Assembly: GCA_016210585.1 (NCBI GenBank)
Contig: JACQTX010000204.1
Coordinates: 1-42,630, forward strand
Direction: 5' to 3'
DNA: 42,630 bases
Source of the DNA: Chloroflexota bacterium
Lineage (GTDB): Bacteria > Chloroflexota > Dehalococcoidia > Dehalococcoidales > JAFGLR01
Under the pieces are notes generated by a model, which saw nothing but the letters and a program-made list of their open reading frames with translations, had not been told where the DNA came from and did no database searches. The position numbers and the translations under genes are program-made. Of the stretch, positions 35,188 to 42,630 are shown one piece after another. Every line of letters begins with the position of its first letter. The first letter of the stretch is position 1.

Positions 35188-36624
35188 ATGAAGACGTCAA
35201 TGCTCAGGCTGCTCTCTGAAGCCGAAATGAGCTCTATCTACGAGAAAAGCCTTCATCTATTGTCCAATAAGGGTGTAAGAGTGAATTACGAAAAGGGGCT
35301 GAACATCTTGAAAAGATTGGGGGCAGACGTTGACTTCAGCAGTCGCCAGGTCCGTTTCCCTAGAGACCTCATAGAGAACGCCCTGCGCACCGTGCCGCAC
35401 AGTATGGCGCTGGCTGACGGAACCGGAGACTCCTATCTTTTGCCGCACCCAGAAGGTTTGTTTTACACGCGCAGCAGTAGTGGGGCCGTATCTTATATTG
35501 AGCCGGAAACCAATGCCTACCGTGACTTGACTTTAAGTTACGCACGTGAATGCGTTCAACTTGTAGATAACTTGCCCGAAATCAACATGTGTGGCTTGCC
35601 GTCACCCAGGGACGTGCCGACACAGACTGCTGATATCCACGCCCTCAAGCTGGTGCTGGAGAATACTTCAAAGCACATCATGGTCCAGCCATACAGCCTG
35701 GAGAGTCTTGATTACCTGTTTCAGCTTGCTCTGACAGTAAGCGGCGGCGAAGCCGAGTTGAGGAAGAAGCCAAGAATACACGTAATTGGCGGGTCGCTGC
35801 CGCCGCTGGGGTTTAAGGACTGGAACATGGCAGGAATTCTACTGATATGCCAGTATGGCGTGCCCATGATAGCGGGCTGTCTTGCCAGTTCTGGGGGAAC
35901 CGCGCCGATTACCATCGCCGGCACCGTGCTTCTATCCTCTGTGGTGACACTGGCTATGGTTGTAATGAGCCAGATGATTAATCCGGGCACGCCGGTCATC
36001 GGTCTGCCCCTATCATTCGCCATCGACATGCTGACTGGCCGAGTCATGCAATCGACCGTTGAGGACTTGTTGAGCGCAGCTGCCTGTACGCAATTCTTCA
36101 AAGAAGTTTTCCGCATACCAGTGCATACTTACGGTTTTGGCTCCGATGCATACATTCCGGATGGCCAAAGCATGATTGAGAGTTCCCGCATGGCGATGCT
36201 AATCTCGTTAGCGGGCGGCGATATCCTGGGCGGCGCCGGGCAGCTAAATGTGGCCAAAGCCATAAGCCCGGTACAACTAATCGTTGATAATAGCCTGACT
36301 GCCGCCCTGAAACAACTTAGTGCGGGAGTGAAGGTCGATGACGATACCGTGGCCTTTCGCGAGATTCTTGAAGTCGCCCCCGATGGCCATTTTATGGATA
36401 CCCGGCATACCCTACGACATTGTCACGATGCTCTTCGGCAAAGCCTGTTTCTGCTGTCGCCCCTCGAAGTGTGGTGGGCAGAGGGAGGTAAAGACTTCCT
36501 TGCCCGGGCGAACGAGGAATACCGAGACATCAAGAAAAAGATACAGCCCCAGCGCCTCTCTGAAGACGTACAGAAGGAACTGGACTTAATAGTCAGACGA
36601 GCGGATAAGAACTTGGTGAAATAG
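35188..36624 (+). CDS. trimethylamine methyltransferase (MttB) family protein, non-pyrrolysine type, copy 2
   Basis: 478 aa, colinear with and highly similar to copy 1 throughout; AGGAGGTG RBS. Confidence 0.85.
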   Translation: MKTSMLRLLSEAEMSSIYEKSLHLLSNKGVRVNYEKGLNILKRLGADVDFSSRQVRFPRDLIENALRTVPHSMALADGTGDSYLLPHPEGLFYTRSSSGAVSYIEPETNAYRDLTLSYARECVQLVDNLPEINMCGLPSPRDVPTQTADIHALKLVLENTSKHIMVQPYSLESLDYLFQLALTVSGGEAELRKKPRIHVIGGSLPPLGFKDWNMAGILLICQYGVPMIAGCLASSGGTAPITIAGTVLLSSVVTLAMVVMSQMINPGTPVIGLPLSFAIDMLTGRVMQSTVEDLLSAAACTQFFKEVFRIPVHTYGFGSDAYIPDGQSMIESSRMAMLISLAGGDILGGAGQLNVAKAISPVQLIVDNSLTAALKQLSAGVKVDDDTVAFREILEVAPDGHFMDTRHTLRHCHDALRQSLFLLSPLEVWWAEGGKDFLARANEEYRDIKKKIQPQRLSEDVQKELDLIVRRADKNLVK

Positions 36625-37170
36625 CTGGGACTGTGCCTGCGCTTCATCAGGTTGAGGCGATGACCAGAAGTGTGAAGTTCTCTCATCTTGGATTTGCGTA
36701 GCCCCACCCATACTCGGGGGCAATAATGCGACCGTCTGCAAGATTGCCGAGGAGGCGAACTTGCCCTTAGGGGCGAGCATTACAGGACCGGGGTGAAGTT
36801 CGCCAGGAATAGAACCAAGATATGAAAGCTGGGCTTGGGCGATAAGATCTCTCTTTCTGAACTTGAATGTTGTAAGAAAAGACCTGTGCCCAGAGCATCG
36901 CTAATGTAGAATCTGGATATACCGATGCGGTAATTCTTTGCTGGCTTGGTCGGAAATGAAGAATCTCCGGACCACCATGCTCCAGTTTGGTTACCGCAGC
37001 GGCTGGTTGAAAATGCTGGCTTAAGGGCTTGTTTCGCGGACTCAATTTCGACTGATATTGCCAGCGAATGCTGGAGTGCAGTTCACACGAGTTTGACAGG
37101 TGCTTTGCCCATATCCCATAATGGGCTATACAAAGTCCGCAAGATAGCAATTAAGAAAGGAGGACTGCCA

Positions 37171-38604
37171 ATGCCATTCAGGGACTTGAGGGAATTCATC
37201 GCCCGGCTGGAGGGAGAGAAAGAAGCAGTACAGATAAAGGAAGAGGTCGACTGGGATCTGGAGGCAGGGGCGATAGTCCGGCTTGCCCATGAAAAAGGGT
37301 TGCCGGCACCATTCTTCCAGCGAGTCAAAGGCTATCCAGAGGGCTACCGTATGTTTGGTGCGCCTCTGGCTACACACAAGAGGGTAGCGATAGCCATGGA
37401 TATGGATGCTGACGCCTCGCTGCGACAGATGATTCAGGAGTATGGCAGACGTGAACGGCAACCCATTAAGCCTGTATTTGTGAAGAACGGGCCGTGCAAA
37501 GAGAACATCTACGTAGGGGAGGAAGTGGACTTGCTGAAATTCCCAGTACCTTTGCTCCATGAAGGTGATGGCGGCCGATACATAGGTACGTTCCACCTTA
37601 CTATTGTGAAAGACCCGGATAGGGAATGGGTGAATTGGAGTATGCAAAGGCACATGGTGCATACCAGGAATACCATGGGCATACTCGCTGAGCCGCTAAC
37701 TCACCTGGGGGGTCTGCTACGCAAGTACGAAGAGCGAAACAAGCCAATGGAGGTTGCCATCGCCATAGGCACTGAACCTGTATCAGCCTTCTGTTCCGCG
37801 TCTCCCATACCCTATGGTGTATCTGAAGTTGACATTGCCGGTGGTATACGTGGTGAACCAGTGGAACTAGTGCGATGTGAAACGGTGGACCTGGCAGTGC
37901 CTGCTACTTCCGAAATTGTCATCGAGGGTGAGTTCCGACCGCACGAGAGAATGTTGGAAGGCCCATTTGGGGAATACACGGGTTATATGGCCGGTGACCG
38001 GGCACCACGCCCGGTAATCACTGCCAAGGCGATAACCCACCGGAACAACCCGATACTTACTGTAACTTGTGAGGGGATGCCATTGACCGAAGGCCAGCTA
38101 ATAGGTTCGATAGGCAAAACTTCGGAGCTAATCGACGCATTGAAGGCAAGGGGACTGCCTGTGACTGATGTCTGCGTATATGCCGAGACGAGCCCTATGT
38201 TGGCCGTGGTCGCCGTCAAAGTTCCCTTTGCCAACGTAGCCAGTGAAATCGCGCATGTGGTCTGGGGGGTAAGAGCCGGAGCGCACATAGCCTATATCAT
38301 AGTTGTCGAAGATGATGTTGACCCATATAACATGTCCGAGGTGCTCCACGCCCTGGTCACCAAGTGCCATCCTTCGCGAGGCATATTCAAGTGGGAACAG
38401 ACTATCGGGTATAAGCTGTTTCCTTTCTTGAACGAGCATGAGAGAAAATACGCCATGGGGGCAAAGGCCTATTTTGATTGTACCTGGCCTGTGGACTGGG
38501 ACCCGGCAGCGGTGCCCAAGAAATCATCTTTCAAGACGATATACCCTGCTCAAATTCAGGAGAAGGCGTTGGCCAAATGGCGTAAGTACGGTTACGCGGT
38601 TTAG
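37171..38604 (+). CDS. UbiD-family decarboxylase
   Basis: 477 aa from ATG 37171 with AAGGAGG RBS (ORF listed from 36946); MPFRDLREFIARLE, GPFGEYTGYMAGDR, TCEGMPLTEGQLIG. Confidence 0.9.
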   Translation: MPFRDLREFIARLEGEKEAVQIKEEVDWDLEAGAIVRLAHEKGLPAPFFQRVKGYPEGYRMFGAPLATHKRVAIAMDMDADASLRQMIQEYGRRERQPIKPVFVKNGPCKENIYVGEEVDLLKFPVPLLHEGDGGRYIGTFHLTIVKDPDREWVNWSMQRHMVHTRNTMGILAEPLTHLGGLLRKYEERNKPMEVAIAIGTEPVSAFCSASPIPYGVSEVDIAGGIRGEPVELVRCETVDLAVPATSEIVIEGEFRPHERMLEGPFGEYTGYMAGDRAPRPVITAKAITHRNNPILTVTCEGMPLTEGQLIGSIGKTSELIDALKARGLPVTDVCVYAETSPMLAVVAVKVPFANVASEIAHVVWGVRAGAHIAYIIVVEDDVDPYNMSEVLHALVTKCHPSRGIFKWEQTIGYKLFPFLNEHERKYAMGAKAYFDCTWPVDWDPAAVPKKSSFKTIYPAQIQEKALAKWRKYGYAV

Positions 38605-38644
38605 ATGGCAAGACTCTGGATAGAGATTCACCTGGAGAACGAAG

Positions 38645-40567
38645 ATGTCTTTGTGTGGGTGGGCTGGTAGAATTCTTAACGTCGACCTGACGAAAGGGCG
38701 GGTGGAACAGGAGCCAATCTCCGCGGACTTTGCGAAGGAGTATATCGGCGGCATCGGGTTCAATGTGGCCAGGCTTTTCCACCTGGTCAAGCCAAAAATC
38801 GATGCCCTGGGACCAGAGAACATAATCATGTTTGGGGTTGGCCCTCTCTGCGGGACCCTGTATCCGGGTGCCGCCCGGCTTACGATAACGGCGAAGTCGC
38901 CGGAGACCGATATCTTCGGGAGCACTAACATAGGTGGACATTTCGCTGCCGAGCTAAAGTATGCCGGCTACGACCAGGTGTGCGTCGCCGGGCAGTCACC
39001 ACAGCCTGTCTATCTGTGGATAGATGATGACCGAGCCGAGCTCAGAGATGCCGGTCATCTCTGGGGAAAGTCTAGCTGGGAAACTGGCTCAGTAATAAGA
39101 GAGGAACTTGCCGACCTTGAAATACAGGTCTTGTGCATCGGACCGGCGGGAGAGAACCTGGTAAGGTTCGCCAGTGTCATTAACCCGCCAAGAGGCGCCG
39201 CTGGACGAACCGGCATGGGTGCGGTTATGGGCTCGAAGCGGCTCAAGGCCATTGCGGTGCGGGGGACAAAGCCTGTAAAAGTAGCCAGACCAGAGGAGTT
39301 CCTTCGCCTGTGCCAGGCATCAACCATATTCGGTCGCAGCGAGCCAAGGTACAAGGTGCTGCGCAAGGGTGGTTCGGCAAACTGGCTGGACTTCGCTGCA
39401 CCTAAAGGTGGCCTTGGGAGGCGAAACTACCAGAGCACACGATTCCCCAACTGGCGAGCACTATCGGCGGAAAGGTTCGTACCCGGAGGCGAGTTCACCG
39501 TGAGAAAACGGGGTTGTTTTTCCTGTCCGATAGGTTGCGCCGGTTTCTTCAATGTCAGAACGGGTGAATTTGCCCAGACGTTTGGGCGAGTACCGGAATA
39601 TGGCATGACATCAATTGGCGTCAGATGCGATATTGATCAGCTTGAGCCCATCTTAAGAATGCAAAGCCTCTTCGACGAATTCGGCATAGACGCAACCAGT
39701 GGCGGCGGCATGATTGCATGGGCAATGGACTGCTACAATAGAGGTCTGCTGAGCCGGGAAGAGACCGATGGCATCAGCCTGGAGTGGGGTGATTATGCCG
39801 CGGTGCTTGAGCTAGTGCCCCGCATCGCGCGTCGCCAGGGATTCCTGGGTAACCTGCTGGCTGAAGGCGAGAAGAGAGCGCCGCAAATACTGGGCAAGGC
39901 ATCAGATAAATTCCTTTACCATATCAAAGGACTTTATGCGGCCACGTATGACCCGCGGGCGGACAAAGTTTTCGGTTTGTCATGTTTCATAGCACCGCGG
40001 GGAGCTGACCATCTCACCGCCAATATACTATGGATACCCGACCTGCTTAGGGACACCGACCTCGGTAAGGAACTAGCAAAGAAGTTCCGAGAGTGCCTTG
40101 CCCTTCCATCGGAAAGCAGAGACGCAAATCTGAAGGGATTAGGGACGGCATTCAAGCTTTGTGAAGACCGGTCCACACTACTCAATGCGATAGAGGTTTG
40201 CACCAGGACAGGTGGCTCCTTTGAATTGCTCCGCCAGGCGCTAGCAGCGGCCACAGGCGTCGAATTTGGTATGAATGATTTGGTTCGCGCTGGCGAACGC
40301 ATTTTTAATATCGAAAAGGCCTTTAACTCACGAGAGGGTCTGACCAGGGAAGACGATAATATTTCTGTCCCGGAGAAATTTATGGGGGAGGCCCTCAGTG
40401 AAGGTCCGTACAAAGGTGACGTGCTTAACCTGAAACCCGTGCTCGACGAATACTATCAAGCTAGAGGATGGGATGTGACGACAGGTCTGCAGACCAGGCA
40501 AACCCTTCAGGAATTAGGCCTGGCAGATATGGTCCCTGAGCTGGAAAGCCTGGGTGCCTTGCAGTGA
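38645..40567 (+). CDS. aldehyde:ferredoxin oxidoreductase family protein
   Basis: 640 aa; AGRILNVDLTKG, YIGGIGFNVARLF, RTGMGAVMGSKRLKAIAVRG, CFSCPIGC Fe-S motif, LDEYYQARGWD. Confidence 0.93.
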   Translation: MSLCGWAGRILNVDLTKGRVEQEPISADFAKEYIGGIGFNVARLFHLVKPKIDALGPENIIMFGVGPLCGTLYPGAARLTITAKSPETDIFGSTNIGGHFAAELKYAGYDQVCVAGQSPQPVYLWIDDDRAELRDAGHLWGKSSWETGSVIREELADLEIQVLCIGPAGENLVRFASVINPPRGAAGRTGMGAVMGSKRLKAIAVRGTKPVKVARPEEFLRLCQASTIFGRSEPRYKVLRKGGSANWLDFAAPKGGLGRRNYQSTRFPNWRALSAERFVPGGEFTVRKRGCFSCPIGCAGFFNVRTGEFAQTFGRVPEYGMTSIGVRCDIDQLEPILRMQSLFDEFGIDATSGGGMIAWAMDCYNRGLLSREETDGISLEWGDYAAVLELVPRIARRQGFLGNLLAEGEKRAPQILGKASDKFLYHIKGLYAATYDPRADKVFGLSCFIAPRGADHLTANILWIPDLLRDTDLGKELAKKFRECLALPSESRDANLKGLGTAFKLCEDRSTLLNAIEVCTRTGGSFELLRQALAAATGVEFGMNDLVRAGERIFNIEKAFNSREGLTREDDNISVPEKFMGEALSEGPYKGDVLNLKPVLDEYYQARGWDVTTGLQTRQTLQELGLADMVPELESLGALQ

Positions 40568-40936
40568 AACGCGATTACCGCCATAGATTAGAGAGCTGCA
40601 AAGGACTTTTGCTTTGACAAGAGACAATCAGATGAGAAGCGTGGTGTCCCAGACCTGTGAGATTTTATGAATGTAGTAGTCTTATCCGGTCGTAGCTAAC
40701 AACCCGCCTTTGGAACAGTTGAAATCAACTACATGTTTCCCAGACAGAAGACGGCAGTTGCCGCTCAGGTGATTTGGCTATTGCCTTGATGCCGAGAGGC
40801 ACCGTGATTTCGGTCAATCCTCTGGTAACGGCTACTTTTGGGAACTGCTTGCTCTCAGACTGCTGAACAAGTCGTCGAGTTAGCACTTTACTTTCTTGTA
40901 CCAGCGATCAGCCTCTTCAAAGTTCCATACTTGAAT

Positions 40937-41075
40937 CCCCGACCGTAAGGTCGAGGGAGGAAGTTCTCCCTGAATCTTTTTAGTGGAGGTTGCCTATAAG
41001 TCACATCGTAGGAAAAGATTCAGGGCAAGCGAAGTTTGAGATAGGTTAGAACCCCGACCGTAAGGTCGGGGAAGT
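40937..41075 (+). mobile_element. possible IS200/IS605-type end-pair remnant (PATE/MITE-like)
   Basis: Two same-orientation subterminal hairpins sharing CCCCGACCGTAAGGTCG (40937-40953 and 41052-41068), plus an internal perfect 13-bp inverted repeat CCCTGAATCTTTT/AAAAGATTCAGGG (40968-40980/41013-41025); no transposase. Confidence 0.5.
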
Positions 41076-41077
41076 TT

Positions 41078-41623
41078 ATGCACATAGAACGGCAGGGCGA
41101 AACGCCTTACTTCGATGCGTGGTTCCAGTCCCATGGCTACCGTATCCGAAAGCTCGGTGCCGGCTGCATCTTCGAAGGCATGGGGGATGCCTTGCCGATG
41201 GGAGACACCATCATCGCCGGATACCGGCATCGCTCCGAGGTCTGTTCCCACCAGGCTCTTGGCGAGATAACCGGCCGCCGGGTGCTTTCGCTTGAGATGA
41301 GCGACCCACTATTCTACCACCTCGATACCTGCTTCTGTCCCCTGGACAACGAGTCAGCCCTTTTCTTCCCCGACGCCTTCGATACCTATGCGAATGAAGT
41401 ACTCGCTAAGACGGTGCCCCACCTGCTCGCCGTCAGCACCATATCAGCGCACCGCTTCGCCTGCAACGCCGTAGTTGTGGACAAGACCGTTATCACCAAC
41501 ACCGGTTGTGACGACCTGAAGCAACCTCTCGCCGAGCGTGGCTATGAACTTAGGATGGTCGAGCTTTCCGACTTCATGAAATCCGGTGGCAGCGCCAAAT
41601 GTCTCACGCTGAGGCTCGAATGA
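41078..41623 (+). pseudogene. N-terminally truncated amidinotransferase/DDAH-like protein
   Basis: ERQGETPYFDAWFQSHGY, CIFEGMGDAL, FYHLDTCFCPL, catalytic-region SGGSAKCLTLRL present; lacks the usual N-terminal ~100 aa. Confidence 0.65.
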
Positions 41624-41660
41624 ATAATATTCTGTGCAAGACTCGTACTGAAAGGACTGT

Positions 41661-42074
41661 GTGTATAGCCATCTTTTTGAAAAGTTCCTGGCCAGCGATG
41701 ACACGCTGCGGAAATACCAGGGCTTGAAGCTGGTCTTTTCCTCAACCAGAGACGGGCTGTTACCGCTATTGGAATACACCGTGCCGTCCCGTCCTGACAA
41801 ACACAACGCGGTAGTTTTCGACAAGGTGATGGGTAATGCCGCGGCTCTTCTAGCCATAAATGCTGGCTGCAAAGAGGTCTTTAGCCCGTTGGGCAGCCTG
41901 CCTGCCATGCAGACCCTGGCCAAGTATGCTATGGCTTGTCACTTCATCAAAATCGTTCCCTACATCCAGACTCCGGACGGACAAGCTATGTGTCCCATGG
42001 AGAAGCTATCCCTGGACAAGACGCCTGCCGAGTTCTATACCCTTGTGAGACAGATTATCGAGAAGCAGGGCTAA
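41661..42074 (+). CDS. DUF1893-like protein
   Basis: 137 aa; VMGNAAALLAINAGCKEVFSPLGSLPAMQTL...IQTPDGQAMCPMEKL. Confidence 0.65.
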   Translation: MYSHLFEKFLASDDTLRKYQGLKLVFSSTRDGLLPLLEYTVPSRPDKHNAVVFDKVMGNAAALLAINAGCKEVFSPLGSLPAMQTLAKYAMACHFIKIVPYIQTPDGQAMCPMEKLSLDKTPAEFYTLVRQIIEKQG

Positions 42075-42630
42075 GCAAAAATGGCTTGAGATGGCCAGGC
42101 CGCTGCCCCGGGTAACATTGCACAATCCATCTTATTGTTAAATCACAATCGTCATCCATCTTTCGGTCCAGTTCGTGGCGAATCCGCATACAACGCCAGG
42201 CGGCGATACTTGTAGGTTGCTGCTTGTGCTTGTGATACTTGTGAAGATTGTAACACAACAGCACGGCTGTTAGGCTATGCGCACCCCTATGATTTGATTC
42301 TTCCTTCTCAGAGTTGCTAGCTGCCAGGTAATTGCGCAATGACATGGGCAGCGTAGTAGGGACTTTGCTTAATGACGACCCGCATACTGAAGTTGTTTCA
42401 AGAAGGTCTGGAGTTGTCTGAAAGACACCGAGTACGGATTCAATGCGTGGGTAGGCTTTTGGTAACAAGGTTGTAAGGAAATGGTGTTAAGTTAAACTAA
42501 CTCTGAGGCTAAGAAGGGTATCAATTGCTGAGATACTGAACTATATGGAGTGGGCTGGGGTTATCGGGTATATTGACTTGCAGGACCAATTCGGCTATAC
42601 CTCAGGTGGTGCAAGGTGCAAGCTGCACCA

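Noticed and set aside
22191-36624. mttB copies as termini of a composite transposon
   Set aside because: Inverted arrangement was tempting, but there is no transposase or IS end at either copy; segmental duplication explains it better.
36946-37170. N-terminal extension of the UbiD ORF
   Set aside because: No conserved motif; AAGGAGG RBS supports ATG 37171.
42055-42468. 137 aa minus-strand ORF resembling a possible transposase fragment
   Set aside because: No recognisable catalytic motif; could be decayed sequence but evidence is insufficient.
1-42630. CRISPR arrays or rRNA genes
   Set aside because: No regularly spaced direct repeats and no rRNA-like conserved segments noticed by eye.

Overview
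The window appears to have two unrelated halves. (1) ~1-18.5 kb is plasmid- or ICE-like. It carries small hypothetical and Cys-rich ORFs, then a PRTRC cassette: a ubiquitin-like PRTRC-C, a probable PRTRC-F, an E2-like PRTRC-B, a JAMM/JAB PRTRC-A with an intact HxH-x7-S-x2-D motif, and an E1-like ThiF. These are followed by a DnaN-type sliding clamp, Ku, and a stand-alone ATP-dependent (LigD-type) ligase. A minus-strand operon then encodes ImuB (Y-family, catalytic carboxylates replaced), a DUF6504-like protein, DnaE2/ImuC, a UvrD-like helicase and a DUF72 protein. Together this is a dense co-localisation of a bacterial ubiquitin-like system with NHEJ and mutasome functions. (2) ~19-42 kb is a transport/catabolic region. 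It has an FAD oxidoreductase, an M20 peptidase, two inverted paralogous non-pyrrolysine MttB-family methyltransferases, two EamA/DMT transporters, a split TRAP transporter (DctQM and DctP convergent), a tripartite tricarboxylate transporter (TctC-TctA-TctB), a nitroreductase, UbiD, an aldehyde:ferredoxin oxidoreductase (AOR), and a C-terminal AOR remnant. Notable non-coding features are a G10 tract inside a candidate promoter upstream of tctC, a likely IS200/IS605-derived end-pair remnant at the 5' truncation of an amidinotransferase/DDAH-like gene, and a strong terminator between the convergent dctM and dctP genes. Host attribution (possibly Chloroflexota/Dehalococcoidia, from the Pro/Thr-rich lipoprotein linkers and gene content) is inference only. 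No database searches were possible.
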